From contig JAMPIV010008066.1 of the NCBI GenBank assembly GCA_024509875.1, forward strand, positions 242,001 to 306,000: a stretch of 64,000 bases of DNA. The letters run 5' to 3'. How positions within the stretch are numbered: position 1 is the first letter of the stretch; each line of letters starts with the position of its first letter. Shown here in pieces: positions 1 through 10,738 of the stretch. A program made the position numbers and the translations under genes. The notes beneath the pieces were generated by a model. That model made no database searches. It saw only the letters and a list, made by a program, of their open reading frames with translations, and was not told where the DNA came from. This DNA comes from Oreohelix idahoensis. Its lineage: Eukaryota > Mollusca > Gastropoda > Stylommatophora > Oreohelicidae.

Positions 1-1746
1 CTGTCAAATGTCTGCCAACTATGGAGGAACTGGATGCTGAACCAACATTAAAAGAACTCAACAAGGCCAATGATAGCTTGGCCTCTGGCAAAGCACCAGG
101 CAGTGATGTGATTCCTCCCAATTTAATCAAATGCTGTAAGAGCACGCTATTACATCCCTGAATATGGTGCTGCGCCATTGCTGGGAAGAGACAACTATTC
201 CTCAAGACATGCGAGATGCCAAGATTGTGACACTGTACAAAAATAAAGGAGACAGAAGTGATTGCAGTAACTACAGTGGCATCTCTCTTCTTAGGATTGT
301 TGGTAAGGTTTTTGCCAGTGTCATGTTAATGCGACTACATAAGTTAGCTGAGCGCATATATCCAGAGTCACAGTGTGGATTCCGAGCTGGTAGATCAACA
401 ACAGACATGATCTTTTCTCTCCGCCAGCTTCGGGAAAAATTAAGAGAGCAGAAAAGACCTTTATATATCGCCTTTATAGACCTCACAAAGGCATTTGACC
501 TGGTTAGTAGGGATGGACTGTTCAAAATCCTCCTGAAAATAGGCTGTCCTGCTAAATTGCTGGAAATTATAGTCATTCCATGAGGACATGAAGGGAACAG
601 TCCAGTATGCTGGAAGCACATCACAGCCCTTTGACATACGAAGTGGCGTTAAACAAGGCTGCGTTCTGGCTCTGACCCTCTTCGGGATCTTCTTTGCCTT
701 ACTCTTGAAACATGCATTCAGAGATGCAACTGAAGGAATATGCCTTCACACTAGGTCGGATGGCCGTCTATTTAATCTCGCAAGGCTGAATACAAAAGCA
801 AAAATCAGAAGGGTCACAATAAGAGACTTGTTATTCGCTGATGACACTGCAGTCATCACTCAAAGCCAACAGGAGCTTCAGAACTTGATGAATTGCTTCA
901 CCCAAGCATGCAAGGACTTTGGCCTCACAATAAGTCTAAAGAAAACAAATTTGCTGAGTCAGGATGTCGGTGCTGCACTAGTTATCACTATTGATAACTA
1001 TGAATTGGCAGTGGGGCACTACTTCACATACCTGGGGTCTACCATCAATGACAAACTCTCTCTGGACACAGAAATTGACAGCCGCATTGGCAAAGCTGCA
1101 GCTACCTTTGCTCGCCACACATCGCGTGTTTGGGGAAACTCCAAACTCACAATGAAGACCAAAGCTGCGGTATATAACACCTGCGTCACCAGTACACTTA
1201 TGTATGGTAGGGAGACATGGACAACCTATGCTAAGCTAGAAAGAAGGCTCAATATCTTCCATCTACGGTGTCTGCGCCACATACTCGGCATTTCGTGAAA
1301 AGATAAATTGACAAATATCGAGGTGTTGTCACGTGCTGGCCTTCAAAGCATGTATACACTGCTTTGACAGCGCAGAAAACGCTGGCTTGGCCATGTCCAA
1401 CGCATGGAAGATGGTCGCATCCCGACCGATATCTTCTACGGACAACTGGCAGATGGCAAAAGAACAGTAGGGCGACCGCAGCTGAGATTCAAAGATGTGT
1501 GCAAGAGAGACATGAGGGCACTGGACATAAATCCAGCAACCTAGGAAGATGAAGCTGCCGATCGCACCAAGTGGCTATGCTATCTGCGGCGCCACCTCAG
1601 TTGGAGCGAAAAAAAGCTCACACACGCAGAAGAGAGGAGAAAACGTCGAAAAGAACACCAGGAAAGTAAGCAGCTGAGGGCTGTCACCTCAGGGGCGCAT
1701 TCCCATAGTCGGTTATGACTGAAGCGACTATTATTATTATTGTTAT
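1..1746 (+). pseudogene. LINE (non-LTR retrotransposon) reverse transcriptase, decayed 3' part
   Basis: Remnant of a non-LTR retrotransposon polymerase that would copy its own RNA at a nicked target site. The reading frame is broken: a stop near 160, a reading piece 164-583, a frame change near 585, a piece 588-1298, then further stops. RT landmarks are visible: SGKAPGSD at the left edge, GFRAGRSTTDMIFSLRQL, FIDLTKAFD (catalytic Asp region), SGVKQGCVL and LLFADDTAV (the A/FADD box), then the C-terminal GHV.RMEDGRIP and GRPQLRFKDVCKRD segments. It is clearly the same family as the better preserved minus-strand copy at 28186-30221. It ends in a short (ATT)n tail around 1728-1746, typical of RTE/CR1-like LINEs. 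The 5' part lies off the window, so the full length is unknown. The clade is not assigned with certainty. Confidence 0.93.
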
Positions 1747-2112
1747 GGGAGCCGCGCTAGCGTAGTGGTTACAACACCGCTCTGGCGACCGGGTGATACA
1801 GGATCAAACCCGGGCGACGGCATTTGAGGATTTTTCGTCGACCGTGATTTGGACTGGATTAACTCGAGACCTGGCGAGAACATTTGAAGCAGTGTCGTCG
1901 ACCAGGGACTGGCGGCTCCTGAGCCGACCCAGCTGCAATGGGTACCTCCGAAATCGGCGAGTATTTGCCTGAATGGCGAGGGACACCTGTCTCTGTACAA
2001 GAAATAAAGGGATACTCACGTAAAATCAATGTCAGGTTAGACATAAAATAATAACCTGAGATTTCGCCTCGAGTATTAGCGGGCGAACGAAAAAAAAAAA
2101 AAAAAAAAAAAA
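1747..2112 (+). mobile_element. tRNA-derived SINE (family 1), copy 1
   Basis: The head GCCGCGCTAGCGTAGTGGTT looks like a tRNA with a pol III A box (TAGCGTAGTGG), followed about 30 bp later by a B-box-like GGATCAAACCC. A roughly 270-bp body and a long poly(A) tail follow. The copy sits inside the (ATT)n tail of the preceding LINE and is flanked by an ATTATTGTTAT target duplication (just before 1747 and from 2113). Two close copies lie at 47236-47586 and 57888-58252. The antisense reading frames it contains recur in all copies and are not genes. Confidence 0.93.
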
Positions 2113-3176
2113 ATTATTGTTATTATATTTATTTATTTATTTATATCTTTATATAAAGACATGGTAGAAACGAATACTATTTGCAAATATTTTAGCTGCT
2201 GATGTTTCAGAGATTATAAGATGACAAAAGAAAAGACCATGAACAGAGTATGATCCAAGAGAATGTGGATCGAAACGTAAATATATATCTTGCAGAAACA
2301 GAGTATGATAGCACACCAAGACTTAATTTTGATCGAAAACCAAAATTTCAGTCCTACTCTTTACGGAATGAGCATGTATAAAAAGAAAGGAAAATGTCGT
2401 TGTTGGTTCATTATAATACTTAATGAAATATAAAATATTACTAGCATGTTAAAAAAGACGTCTGTGTTCATGGTACGCTATTTCAGGGTATTTCACGTCC
2501 ATCTCGTGATGCTATCTTCCCGAGGATACACGCTATCATCCGTCTGCCCGTATACCTTCACCTTTTCAACTATTATGCCGTCATGAAATATGTTCGTTCT
2601 TTTTTTCTGGTCTTCACTCCTCTCCGGCATTATTACTTTACCATTCATTTTACGTGCTAATTCTTCCAGTATTCGTCGTTTTCTCTTTCATCGTCCAAGG
2701 TTTTCTTATCACATCTTGTCATACCTCTCACCCACTCTTCTCTCCTAGTTATTTTCTCCTTTGTTATCGGCGACGTGTAGCGAAGGAACGAACTTGCCAC
2801 ATTGATTTTTCGCTTATAGCCAGCTCCAACCGGAGTAAGAGTCTGTACTGAGCGATACTCCTATTGTTAACCCAGACTTTTTGTTTAGGAAGATACACGG
2901 AACCATGTTGTCCCATGATAATGTGCTAGTTTGCAAACATGTTATCGTTATTGTTATTGTTGTTCAGAATGGACATCATTGCACTTCGGCAAACACATAG
3001 GTGCTCAGTCTCCCTCTGCAAACGTCGAAGAGTATGAGTGCTAATTGTTCCTGTTGCGCGCTGGTTGTATATACCCCGGACGCATCCTCTCTTACGTTCA
3101 CCCCTGCCAGTCTTACGCCTAATGCAAAACTCTAGAAATTTTAGCCTTGGTGACTCATTGATTGCAGTGTCATTAT
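2113..3176. other. Unassigned non-coding DNA
   Basis: AT-rich sequence starting with the TTATT-rich flank of the SINE. I see no convincing gene, RNA or repeat structure. A 65-codon frame at 2654-2851 has no recognisable domain. Confidence 0.5.
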
Positions 3177-3640
3177 TTAATAGGCATCAATAATTATCCT
3201 TAGTATTTCTCTCTTGTCAATATCCAATGCAGCTATTATATGTGCTCTTGAAGCTTGTTTATCAGCTCTTCCATTGCCGGGCACCCGTGCATGACCAGGA
3301 CAGTAGATCCACACCAGTTCTTGAAGATTCGATTCTTCTATGAAGGTTTTCCACTCAAGCCGTAGTCATCCATTTTGGATCTTCCGTAGCGTGGACTGAA
3401 AGTCTGCTACAGTAACTGCCCTTGTTAATGAAGTTTCAGACAATCTCCTTAAAGCCGAAGTAGCTGTCTCTACTTCCATTTTTTTGCTTCAGGTTGTTGT
3501 CTGTAAACACCGCTATGTTCAGCTACGATCCTGCCCTTAACTCTAGCAGAGAAGCCACATCCTGATTTCTCACCACGGACTACAGACCACCAGTGTACAC
3601 AATGGCGTCATCATCCCCCGGCATTATCATTTATCACTTG
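3177..3640 (-). pseudogene. LINE RNase H domain relic
   Basis: Read on the minus strand with frame changes, this stretch shows the signature of the RNase H domain carried by I/R1/Jockey-type LINEs: a VYT(D/G)G start near 3620, an internal GCGFSARVKGRIVAEHSGV strand, and the C-terminal WIYCPGHARVPGNGRADKQA block, ending ALDIDKREILRI before a stop at 3177-3179. In the intact enzyme this domain removes RNA from the RNA-DNA hybrid. Several stops and frameshifts make it non-functional. The usual second-position Asp of the VYTDGS motif reads Gly here. Confidence 0.72.
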
Positions 3641-3779
3641 ATCAATTTTCAGCTATGCTTTCCCATTGCTCTGCATTCTCTGAGAAGGCTGATGATAACC
3701 TGTTGGTAGGTCGTCAAGTTCTTATCTGACTTACTCCACTCTTGAATATGTTGTCAACTGTGGTTACCTGTCGAATAGT

Positions 3780-3915
3780 TGACTCAGCCTGCACCATCCA
3801 AGACATCCCCCTCTTTATTCTTGCTCCCTTGATGTCAGCTATGTTCCTGTGTAGGGGTGCCTTTTGTCTCTCTCTACTCGCATGACGTGCCCAAATACAC
3901 GGTCGATGACAAGCT
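3780..3915 (-). pseudogene. Possible LINE C-terminal fragment
   Basis: On the minus strand a short stretch reads FGHVMRVERDKRHPYTG, followed by RGMSWMVQAE. This resembles the GHV-R region that follows the RT of CR1/RTE-like LINEs. It is very short and interrupted, so the call is tentative. Confidence 0.3.
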
Positions 3916-3940
3916 TGTCAAAGAGTAAGACACGGACAGT

Positions 3941-6879
3941 GATGTAATACTTCCAGCAGATGGGCTTTATTGAGATAAACAATTACACGAAAATTACATC
4001 TTGGAGGAGATTATAATGTTTGATCTGTGAAGTCGTGAGTTTGTAAACATGACAGGTGAAACTCTATATGGTCATGGAGTTTGAAAATGCCATTTTATGC
4101 TGTCATGTAGCAATGTTCTACACGAAAGGGCTGGGGAATAGACCCCCTTCCAAGATCAGACACATATTTGCAATTAGTCTGGCATTTGAGATGCAAAGAT
4201 AGACTGCTCTTGATTGGACCTTTCCTCAAGTAGCAACCAGGGAGCTTAGGCGAAAATTTTCGCTTATATGCTACAGCGTTGTAAGATTACTTCACTGACT
4301 TCCAGTTGCTTCAAGAAGAAATCATAGGTAGCTAGGAACACGGAATATTCTAAGATTAGAAGAGAGTAGCCCCAGAGACATCACTGTGCGCCTTAAGTTC
4401 TAGAATCCAACTTCAAGTGCTCTAAGTTAGACCCCTAACTCATCTGAAAGCGACGGCATCTTAAATCAGTTGTCCAACAATATTCGGACGTTTCCTGTGC
4501 AAAAAGTCTGTGTTCGCCCGAAAAACTTTTGGTAAGTTGTAATATGTACCTTTTTCCAATTTATATTTGCATTTTGACACGTATAATTTGCTTGTGTGTG
4601 TACAGTTACATATGAAGCTGGAAACCTCATCACTGCAAATAACTTGACACATGAACCCCCACTGCAAGAGCTGGTCTGCTTCGTGCAGGCTTCCTCACAA
4701 GGAGCCAACAGCAGAGGTGGTCCCAGGCTTCATAGCGAGCAGTGAGTGGATGATATCATGATGTGCATATTTATTATACAAACATTTTATTAAATTTGAT
4801 ATATATAAATATATAATCGATTTCCACTGTCCAAAAGCAGTTTCATCCGACTCACTAGGGTTAAAATTAACGCCCAGAGAGGGTAAAAATTCTGAGGAAG
4901 ATGAAGTAGTGGATGGAAGCGTAGGTCACCTAGTGACTATGTCCGGAGATTCAATACTTAGCAGAGACATTTGTCTCCTTTCAGTTTGTAGTACAAGTTT
5001 GTGGTACATGCTGCCAGCAGTCGACACGAAACACCAACATCAGATGGGTCTTGAAGACGCTTGACATGACAACCTAAGCAGTTACCTCGGCCTTGTGCAA
5101 GAGACGTGCTGCTGCAACAGTTTTGACTATTGGAGAGAAGGACAGTCCCAAGGCATCTGTGGAAATCAACAGCGGTTGAAGCAGACGCCAACCGACCCTA
5201 CACTGGAAGCTAAGCAACATAACAACGCAACCAATGGACATTTCACAATTGTTTATACGTTCCACCACAGTTTAAATCATCAAATGATGATAAATAGCAT
5301 CGATTCTTAAACTATAAGTGATTATTAAACCTGTTTGTCCTTAACTGTAAAGCTATAGTTGGTTCAATCACTATTGAGTGAAGTGTATGTCTGCACCCGT
5401 TAAACTCCAAATATATAACCAGACTGAGCTATCAGATTAATAGTTGCTAAATCACCTCCAGCTGGGGGTTCAGAAATATGAACGAAAATATATTACCTCA
5501 CAGAAGAGGCGGGAGAATACAAAAGTTCATGACAGCTTAGATTATCTCAGTTGTTATGCTTGCTTTTATTTAAATTCCTGTGAGGTCTCCTAAAGTAGAA
5601 GCATCATTCGTATATTTATATCTCTGTCAAGAGTATTCTATTTATATCTCTGTCAATAGTAATCTTGAGCGAAGGTGATACCTTTGAATACCCTCATCGT
5701 TATACTCTAAGCCTGGCCATTGTTTGACCACTACGGAGGAGCAGGGGAGTTAATCATGTCACATATGCGGTATGGGGTTTAAATTGGTAGGTAGGTAGGT
5801 AGGCTGGTAGGTAGGTGTGTACGTAGGCTGATTGGCTGGTCGGTTGGTTCGTTGATTGATTGATTGATTGGTTGAATGATTGTTTGAGTGATTGATTGAT
5901 TGATTGATAAAGATTGGCAACATCACGATGTAAAATAAATTGCTACAAGTGCCAACACAGCCAGAAGTGCTATAGTACAGGCTACTTGCAAGGGGCCAAC
6001 TGCACTGTGGGCCCAAGCTATAAAAAAACAACAGGGGGGGGGGGGGAAGAAGACGGAGAATACGACGCCTCGAAATGAAATTCAGGAAGTAATACAGCAG
6101 CTTTAACAAGAAATTTCTAGAAGTAATTAGAAAAACAGAAGAATATTAATAATGAGTGAATGTGTTGTTGTATGGAAGACAGATTACTTTCTCTTGTGAA
6201 TGAGCGGTGATGGCTAAAAGCTAGCATGAGCACTCGTTCCACTACTCGCTGATTAGGCGCACAGGACGGTTTATTTACTTTTCATAAGGTGCTTGCTAAC
6301 ATGCGTCGACGAGCATTTGTCTACATCCTTTTAACAATCATGTGCTAATTAAAACGCTACTGATCTTAAAAGCACGGGATAATGTAGTGGCGTCATCACG
6401 CGCTGGGGCAGACGGTTACCGGAAATTGAATTCTGCAGACTATTTGCCATTGAACTTTGAAGAAAAAAAATCTGCTGAACTCCTTGATTAAAGCTATGAT
6501 TAATGCCCCATTTCTTGTCGAGGTTTTATTGTCTTGAATTTCTTTTGAAGTGCCCTTCGTCACTTCAGTGAGAAAACAGATGTGCAAGAACATAAAATGA
6601 ACATAAACACGTGCAAAAGCACGAAAGACCTGTCAAAACAAAGTCATGTCTGCACTTTAGGTTTTTTTGTCTTTTTGTTTTCAAGTGATAGTGTAAATAT
6701 TATCTGGTTCGTTGACAAAGGGTGGATGAAAACGGTAACTACGATTTTGCGTGTTTCTTCGTTCGCTCTCCGGAAGTTTTAGAGTGTCGTCGCTGAGCGG
6801 AGAATTACATTCCAGGTGCACGTTCAGTGACTGTTTTTAACGCTTCTACAATGATGGCGGCAACATCATGGTCCTCATC
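3941..6879. other. Unassigned DNA with tetranucleotide tracts
   Basis: About 2.9 kb without a supported gene. It contains GGTA/GGCT-type tetranucleotide repeats at about 5784-5820 and TTGA repeats at about 5850-5905, which create a spurious Asn/Ser/Gln-rich frame on the minus strand, and a poly(G) run at about 6034-6046. Nothing else is recognisable. Confidence 0.5.
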
Positions 6880-7715
6880 ATTTTCCTTTTCACTTCCTGT
6901 AGAGCATGGAACTACCACTATAGAGCATGGAACTACCACTGTAGAGCATGGAACTACCACTGTAGAACATGGAACTACCACTGTAGAGCATGGAACTACC
7001 ACTGTAGAACATGGAACTACCACTGTAGAGCATGGAACTACCACTGTAGAGCATGGAACTACCACTGTAGAACATGGAACTACCACTGTAGAGCATGGAA
7101 CTACCACTGTAGAGCATGGAACTACCACTGTAGAGCATGGAACTACCACTGTAGAGCATGGAACTACCACTGTAGAACATGGAACTACCACTGTAGAGCA
7201 TGGAACTACCACTGTAGAGCATGGAACTACCACTGTAGAACATGGAACTACCACTGTAAAGCATGGAACTACCACTGTAGAGCATGGAACTACCACTGTA
7301 GAACATGGAACTACCACTGTAGAGCATGGAACTACCACTGAAGAGCATGGAACTACCACTGTAGAGCATGGAACTACCACTGTAGAACATGGAACTACCA
7401 CTGTAGAGCATGGAACTACCACTGTAGAACATGGAACTACCACTGTAGAGCATGGGACTACCACTGTAGAACATGGAACTACCACTGTAGAGCATGGAAC
7501 TACCACTGTAGAACATGGAACTACCACTGTAGAGCATGGAACTACCACTGTAGAGCATGGAACTACCACTGTAGAGCATGGAACTACCACTGTAGAGCAT
7601 GGAACTACCACTGTAGAGCAACTGCCACTGTAGAGCATGGAACTACCACTGTAGAACATGGAACTACCACTGTAGAGCATGGAACTACCACTGTAGAGCA
7701 TGGGACTACCACTGC
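6880..7715. repeat. 21-bp minisatellite (about 38 copies)
   Basis: Tandem array of a 21-bp unit containing GAGCATGGAACTACCACTG. The only frequent variant is GAG/GAA at the first triplet, with a few single-base changes. Because 21 is a multiple of three, frames stay open: the plus strand reads repeating EHGTTTV (6827-7633), and minus frames read STVVVPC or MLYSGSS. No signal peptide, cysteine pattern or splice context supports a real protein. Flanking sequence on the right (CTGCAGCTGGTCCCC...AGGAAG) matches the single-copy repeat at 25840-26110, so the array appears to have expanded inside a dispersed repeat. Confidence 0.95.
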
Positions 7716-7805
7716 AGCTGGTCCCCTTACAGGAAGCCTGCTAAAAAACATTCACATGTTTTTGTAGTGGTGATTTTTGCAGCAATTTGCTTTACATGAC
7801 GAGGT

Positions 7806-7878
7806 TTCCAACCCCATACACAACCTCATACACAACATCATACACAACCTCATACACAACCTCATACACAACCTCATA
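7806..7878. repeat. 14-bp tandem repeat
   Basis: About five copies of a unit containing CATACACAACCT. The equivalent position in the related repeat at 25840-26110 has a single CACAACCTCA, so this is a second expansion in the same repeat copy. Confidence 0.85.
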
Positions 7879-7968
7879 TTAGTCGCCTTGAATGACATGA
7901 CTGTGTGAGTAGTAGTGCTATTCTGACTTTGTCTTATATAAGAGACGCCCGGGAACTACACGGTAGCA

Positions 7969-9420
7969 GAGCTGGTCTATTTCCTTGCTCTCAGAGCTGG
8001 TCTATTTCCTTGCGTTCAGAGCTGGTCTATTTCCTTGCTCTCAGAGCTGGTCTATTTCCTTGCTCTTAGAGCTGGTCTATTTCCTTGCTCTCAGAGCTGG
8101 TCTATTTCCTTGCTCTCAGAGCTGGTCTATTTCTTTGCGTTCAGAGCTGGTCTATTTCCTTGCTCTCAGAGCTGGTCTATTTCCTTGCTCTCAGAGCTGG
8201 TCTATTTCCTTGCTTTCAGAGCTGGTCTATTTCCTTGCTATCAGAGCTGGTCTATTTCCTTGCTATCAGAGCTGGTCTATTTCCGTGCTCTCTGAGCTGG
8301 TCTATTTCCTTGCGTTCAGAGCTGGTCTATTTCCTTGCTCTCAGAGCTGGTCTATTTCCTTGCTCTCAGAGCTGGTCTATTTCCTTGCGTTCAGAGCTGG
8401 TCTATTTCCTTGCTTTCAGAGCTGGTCTATTTCCTTGCTCTCATAGCTGGTCTATTTCCTTGAGTTCAGAGGTCGTCTGTTTCCTTGAGTTCAGAGGTCG
8501 TCTATTTCCTTGCGTTCAGAGCTGGTCTATTTCCTTGCGTTCAGAGCTGGTCTATTTCCTTGCGTTCAGAGCTGGTCTATTTCCTTGCGTTCAGAGGTCG
8601 TCTATTTCCTTGCGTTCAGAGCTGGTCTATTTCCTTGCGTTCAGAGCTGGTCTATTTCCTTGCGTTCAGAGGTCGTCTATTTCCTTGCGTTCAGAGCTGG
8701 TCTATTCCTTGCGTTCAGAGCTGGTCTATTTCCTTGAGTTCAGAAGTCGTCTATTTCCTTGCGTTCAGAGGTCGTCTATTTCCTTGCGTTCAGAGCCGGT
8801 CTATTTCCTTGCGTTCAGAGCTGGTCTATTTCCTTGCGTTCATAGCTGGTCTATTTTCTTGCGTTCAGAGCTGGTCTATTTCCTTGCGTTCAGATCTGGT
8901 CTGTTTCATTGCGTCCAGAGCTGGTCTATTTCCTTGCGCTCAAAAAGCTGGTCTATTTCCTTGCGCTCAGACCTGGTCTATTTCCTTGCGTTAAGAGCTG
9001 GTCTATTTCCTTGCTTTCATAGCTGGTCTATTTCCTTGAGTTCAGAGGTCGTCTGTTTCCTTGAGTTCAGAGGTCGTCTATTTCCTTGCGTTCAGAGCTG
9101 GTCTAATTCCTTGCGCTCAGAGCCGGTCTATTTCCTTGCGCTCAGACCTGGTCTATTTCCTTGCGTTCAGAGCCGGTCTATTTCCTTGCGCTCGGCGCTG
9201 GTCTATTTTTTTGCGTTCAGAGCTGGTCTATTTCCTTGCGTTCAGAGCTGGGCTATTTCCTTGCGCTCAGAGCTGGTCAATTTCCTTGCCTTCAGAGCTG
9301 GTCTATTTCCTTCCGTTCAGAGCTGGTCTATTTCCTTGCGTTCAGAGCTGGTCTATTTCCTTGCGTTCAGAGCTGGTCTATTTCCTTGCGTTCAGAGTTG
9401 TCTATTTCCTTGCGCTCAAT
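7969..9420. repeat. 25-bp minisatellite (about 58 copies)
   Basis: Tandem array of a 25-bp unit starting GAGCTGGTCTATTTCCTTG and ending GCTCTCA or GCGTTCA. The left third is dominated by GCTCTCA endings, the rest by GCGTTCA, with interspersed GAGGTCGTCT variants in recurring order, so there is a hint of higher-order structure. Twenty-five is not a multiple of three, yet no frame of the unit has a stop, so all three plus frames stay open and cycle (SELVYFLA, RAGLFPC, QSWSISL). This yields a 445-codon frame at 8085-9422 that is an artefact of the repeat. Confidence 0.95.
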
Positions 9421-9646
9421 GATGGTCTGGTCACATTTTCTTGGAATCCATGCTTGTAATTCTAATTTTAGCTCTTGTTAACATTTGATTTTCTACTATC
9501 TGTTGTTTAGACTAGAAGTTTCCCACTGCCTTCTATAAGTATGTCATAATTTAAGTGACACAACTGTTTGGATTGGTTTCTGAGGTTCTGTCATAATTTA
9601 TGTAACGCAAAACCCTGATCTATTTTCACGTGATCTATCTAACTTT

Positions 9647-10105
9647 CTTCTTCTTCTTCTTCTTCTTCTTTGATCCATAACCGCCAACCGTCAAAGCAGT
9701 CAGCGGCCATCACGCCTGGTGGCGTCTTGTAGGGCAGCAACAAATTGATTCCACTTTGCTCGGTCGGCGGCCATCCTTCGTACAGTGCCCCAACTGTGGT
9801 TCATTCTTTGCATCTCAGCTTCCACAGTTCTCCGCCAAGTTGTTTTTGGTCGGCCTCTCTTTCGCTTTCCCTCGGGGGTCCATAGCATAGCTGTTCTTGC
9901 GATGGTATCAGGGTCCCTTCTGAGGACATGGCCAACCCAGCTCCAGCGTCTGCCAGCTATGATGGTGTGCATGTCCTCCTGGTTACTCCGAATAAGTAGT
10001 TCTTGGTTGCTGATGGTGTTTGGCCAAAAGATTCGGAGAATTTTCCTTAGGCAGATTGTGTGGAAGGAGGACAATCTAACTTTATATGCCACTATTATCT
10101 GAACT
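9647..10105 (-). pseudogene. LINE 3'-end fragment (RT C-terminal region)
   Basis: Minus-strand frame of about 130 codons (10092-9700) reading SSFHTICLRKILRI, then WVGHVLRRDPD, GKRKRGRPKTTWRRTVEAEM and WGTVRRMAADRAKW. This is the conserved segment downstream of the RT in CR1/RTE-like LINEs. The element is 5'-truncated before the RT. Its 3' end is a (GAA)n tail, seen as (TTC)n at about 9647-9671 on the plus strand. It is a different family from the (ATT)-tailed LINE at 1-1746. Confidence 0.85.
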
Positions 10106-10109
10106 GATG

Positions 10110-10585
10110 CTCACTGACGCAAACATGTGAACTGAAGCGTCCTTCAAGGATTCGATGTCCTTTGAAATAATCTGTCGCATTTATGGAAAAAAAATTTCAG
10201 AATCAGTGGTCTTAATGATGTCATACTCCCGCCTGGTCTCCTGGGTAGTGAGATCGGATGCATAGCCTTCTCGGATAAGAGCGAAAAAATATGAGGTCCC
10301 GTGTGAAAGTTGCGCACGTTAAAAATCCTACGGCAGTTGGAAATTGTAAAAGTAGGCCTATCGGGCCGTTGCCCTGGCAAAATTTAAAAATTAGAAACCT
10401 ACCCACAACAAAAATATTTATAGAATGTGTGATTCCTATATACACACATTGGGCTTCTCGCCGGTGTTATGGAGTTCCAGCACTGTGCTGAGATCCTCCT
10501 TGTGTGATCTAAGGGAGGAGATCGGAGCACTGATGGAGTTGTCTGTGTGCAATGAAGATATTCCTTAAAACCAAACCAAACCATT
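10110..10585 (+). mobile_element. SINE-like dispersed repeat (family 2), plus copy
   Basis: Shares a roughly 450-bp body with the minus-strand copy at 27290-27790: GTAGTGAGATCGGATGC, GCGCACGTTAAAA, GGCAGTTGGAAAT, TTTATAGAATG, GTGCTGAGATCCTCCT and GAGATCGGAGCACTGA. The head has a weak B-box-like GGATTCGATGTCC (near 10148). The other copy has a better tRNA-like head. The left edge is approximate. Confidence 0.7.
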
Positions 10586-10627
10586 CTGTCGTATTTAATT
10601 TAATGCGGACATTTTTCTACTTTGCAG

Positions 10628-10738
10628 GTGGCCTGGAGACGCCTCGGAGCCAAGGATAACCACTTTATGACGGTGGGGACTTTCACGTGGGTCAGAGAAA
10701 ACAATATTCAGGTGGAACACAGGATGGCGGAAGGACAG
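10628..10738 (+). CDS. Immunoglobulin-domain gene, internal exon (strands C to E of an Ig domain)
   Basis: A 111-bp exon with a pyrimidine-rich acceptor ending TTTGCAG (10621-10627) and a donor GTAAGT (10739-10744). It is in phase 0 at both ends and reads 37 residues from VAWRR through TVGTFTWVRENN to AEGQ. The Trp after VA is the core tryptophan of the Ig fold, and TVGT-(F/Y)-T...(I)-V is the C'-D segment typical of arthropod Dpr, nematode ZIG-8 and lachesin-like neuronal surface proteins. It joins in frame to the exon at 18287-18401, which completes the domain. Such proteins are secreted or membrane-anchored cell-recognition molecules. The upstream exon with the first Ig cysteine and signal peptide was not found in this window. 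The family call is by motif resemblance; dpr versus lachesin/IgLON-type cannot be decided here. Confidence 0.87.

Noticed and set aside
1743..2044. Minus frames starting MYRDRCPSPFRQ and MSIPLFLVQRQ, repeated at 47276-47645 and 57835-58184
   Set aside because: Antisense frames inside the family-1 SINE; recurrence reflects the SINE, not a gene family.
5759..6109. Asn/Ser/Gln/Thr-rich minus frame
   Set aside because: Arises from TTGA and GGTA tetranucleotide repeats and a poly(G) tract.
6805..7701. Long open frames on both strands (EHGTTTV, MLYSGSS and STVVVPC repeats)
   Set aside because: They follow automatically from a 21-bp stop-free tandem unit. No start context, splice signals or domain supports a protein.
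7969..9420. Possible CRISPR array
   Set aside because: Units are contiguous 25-mers with no unique spacers, and the context is a eukaryotic genome. The same applies to the 21-bp and 33-bp arrays.
8085..9422. 445-codon frame of SELVYFLA/RAGLFPC/QSWSISL repeats
   Set aside because: By-product of a 25-bp unit that lacks stops in all frames; parallel frames overlap it fully.
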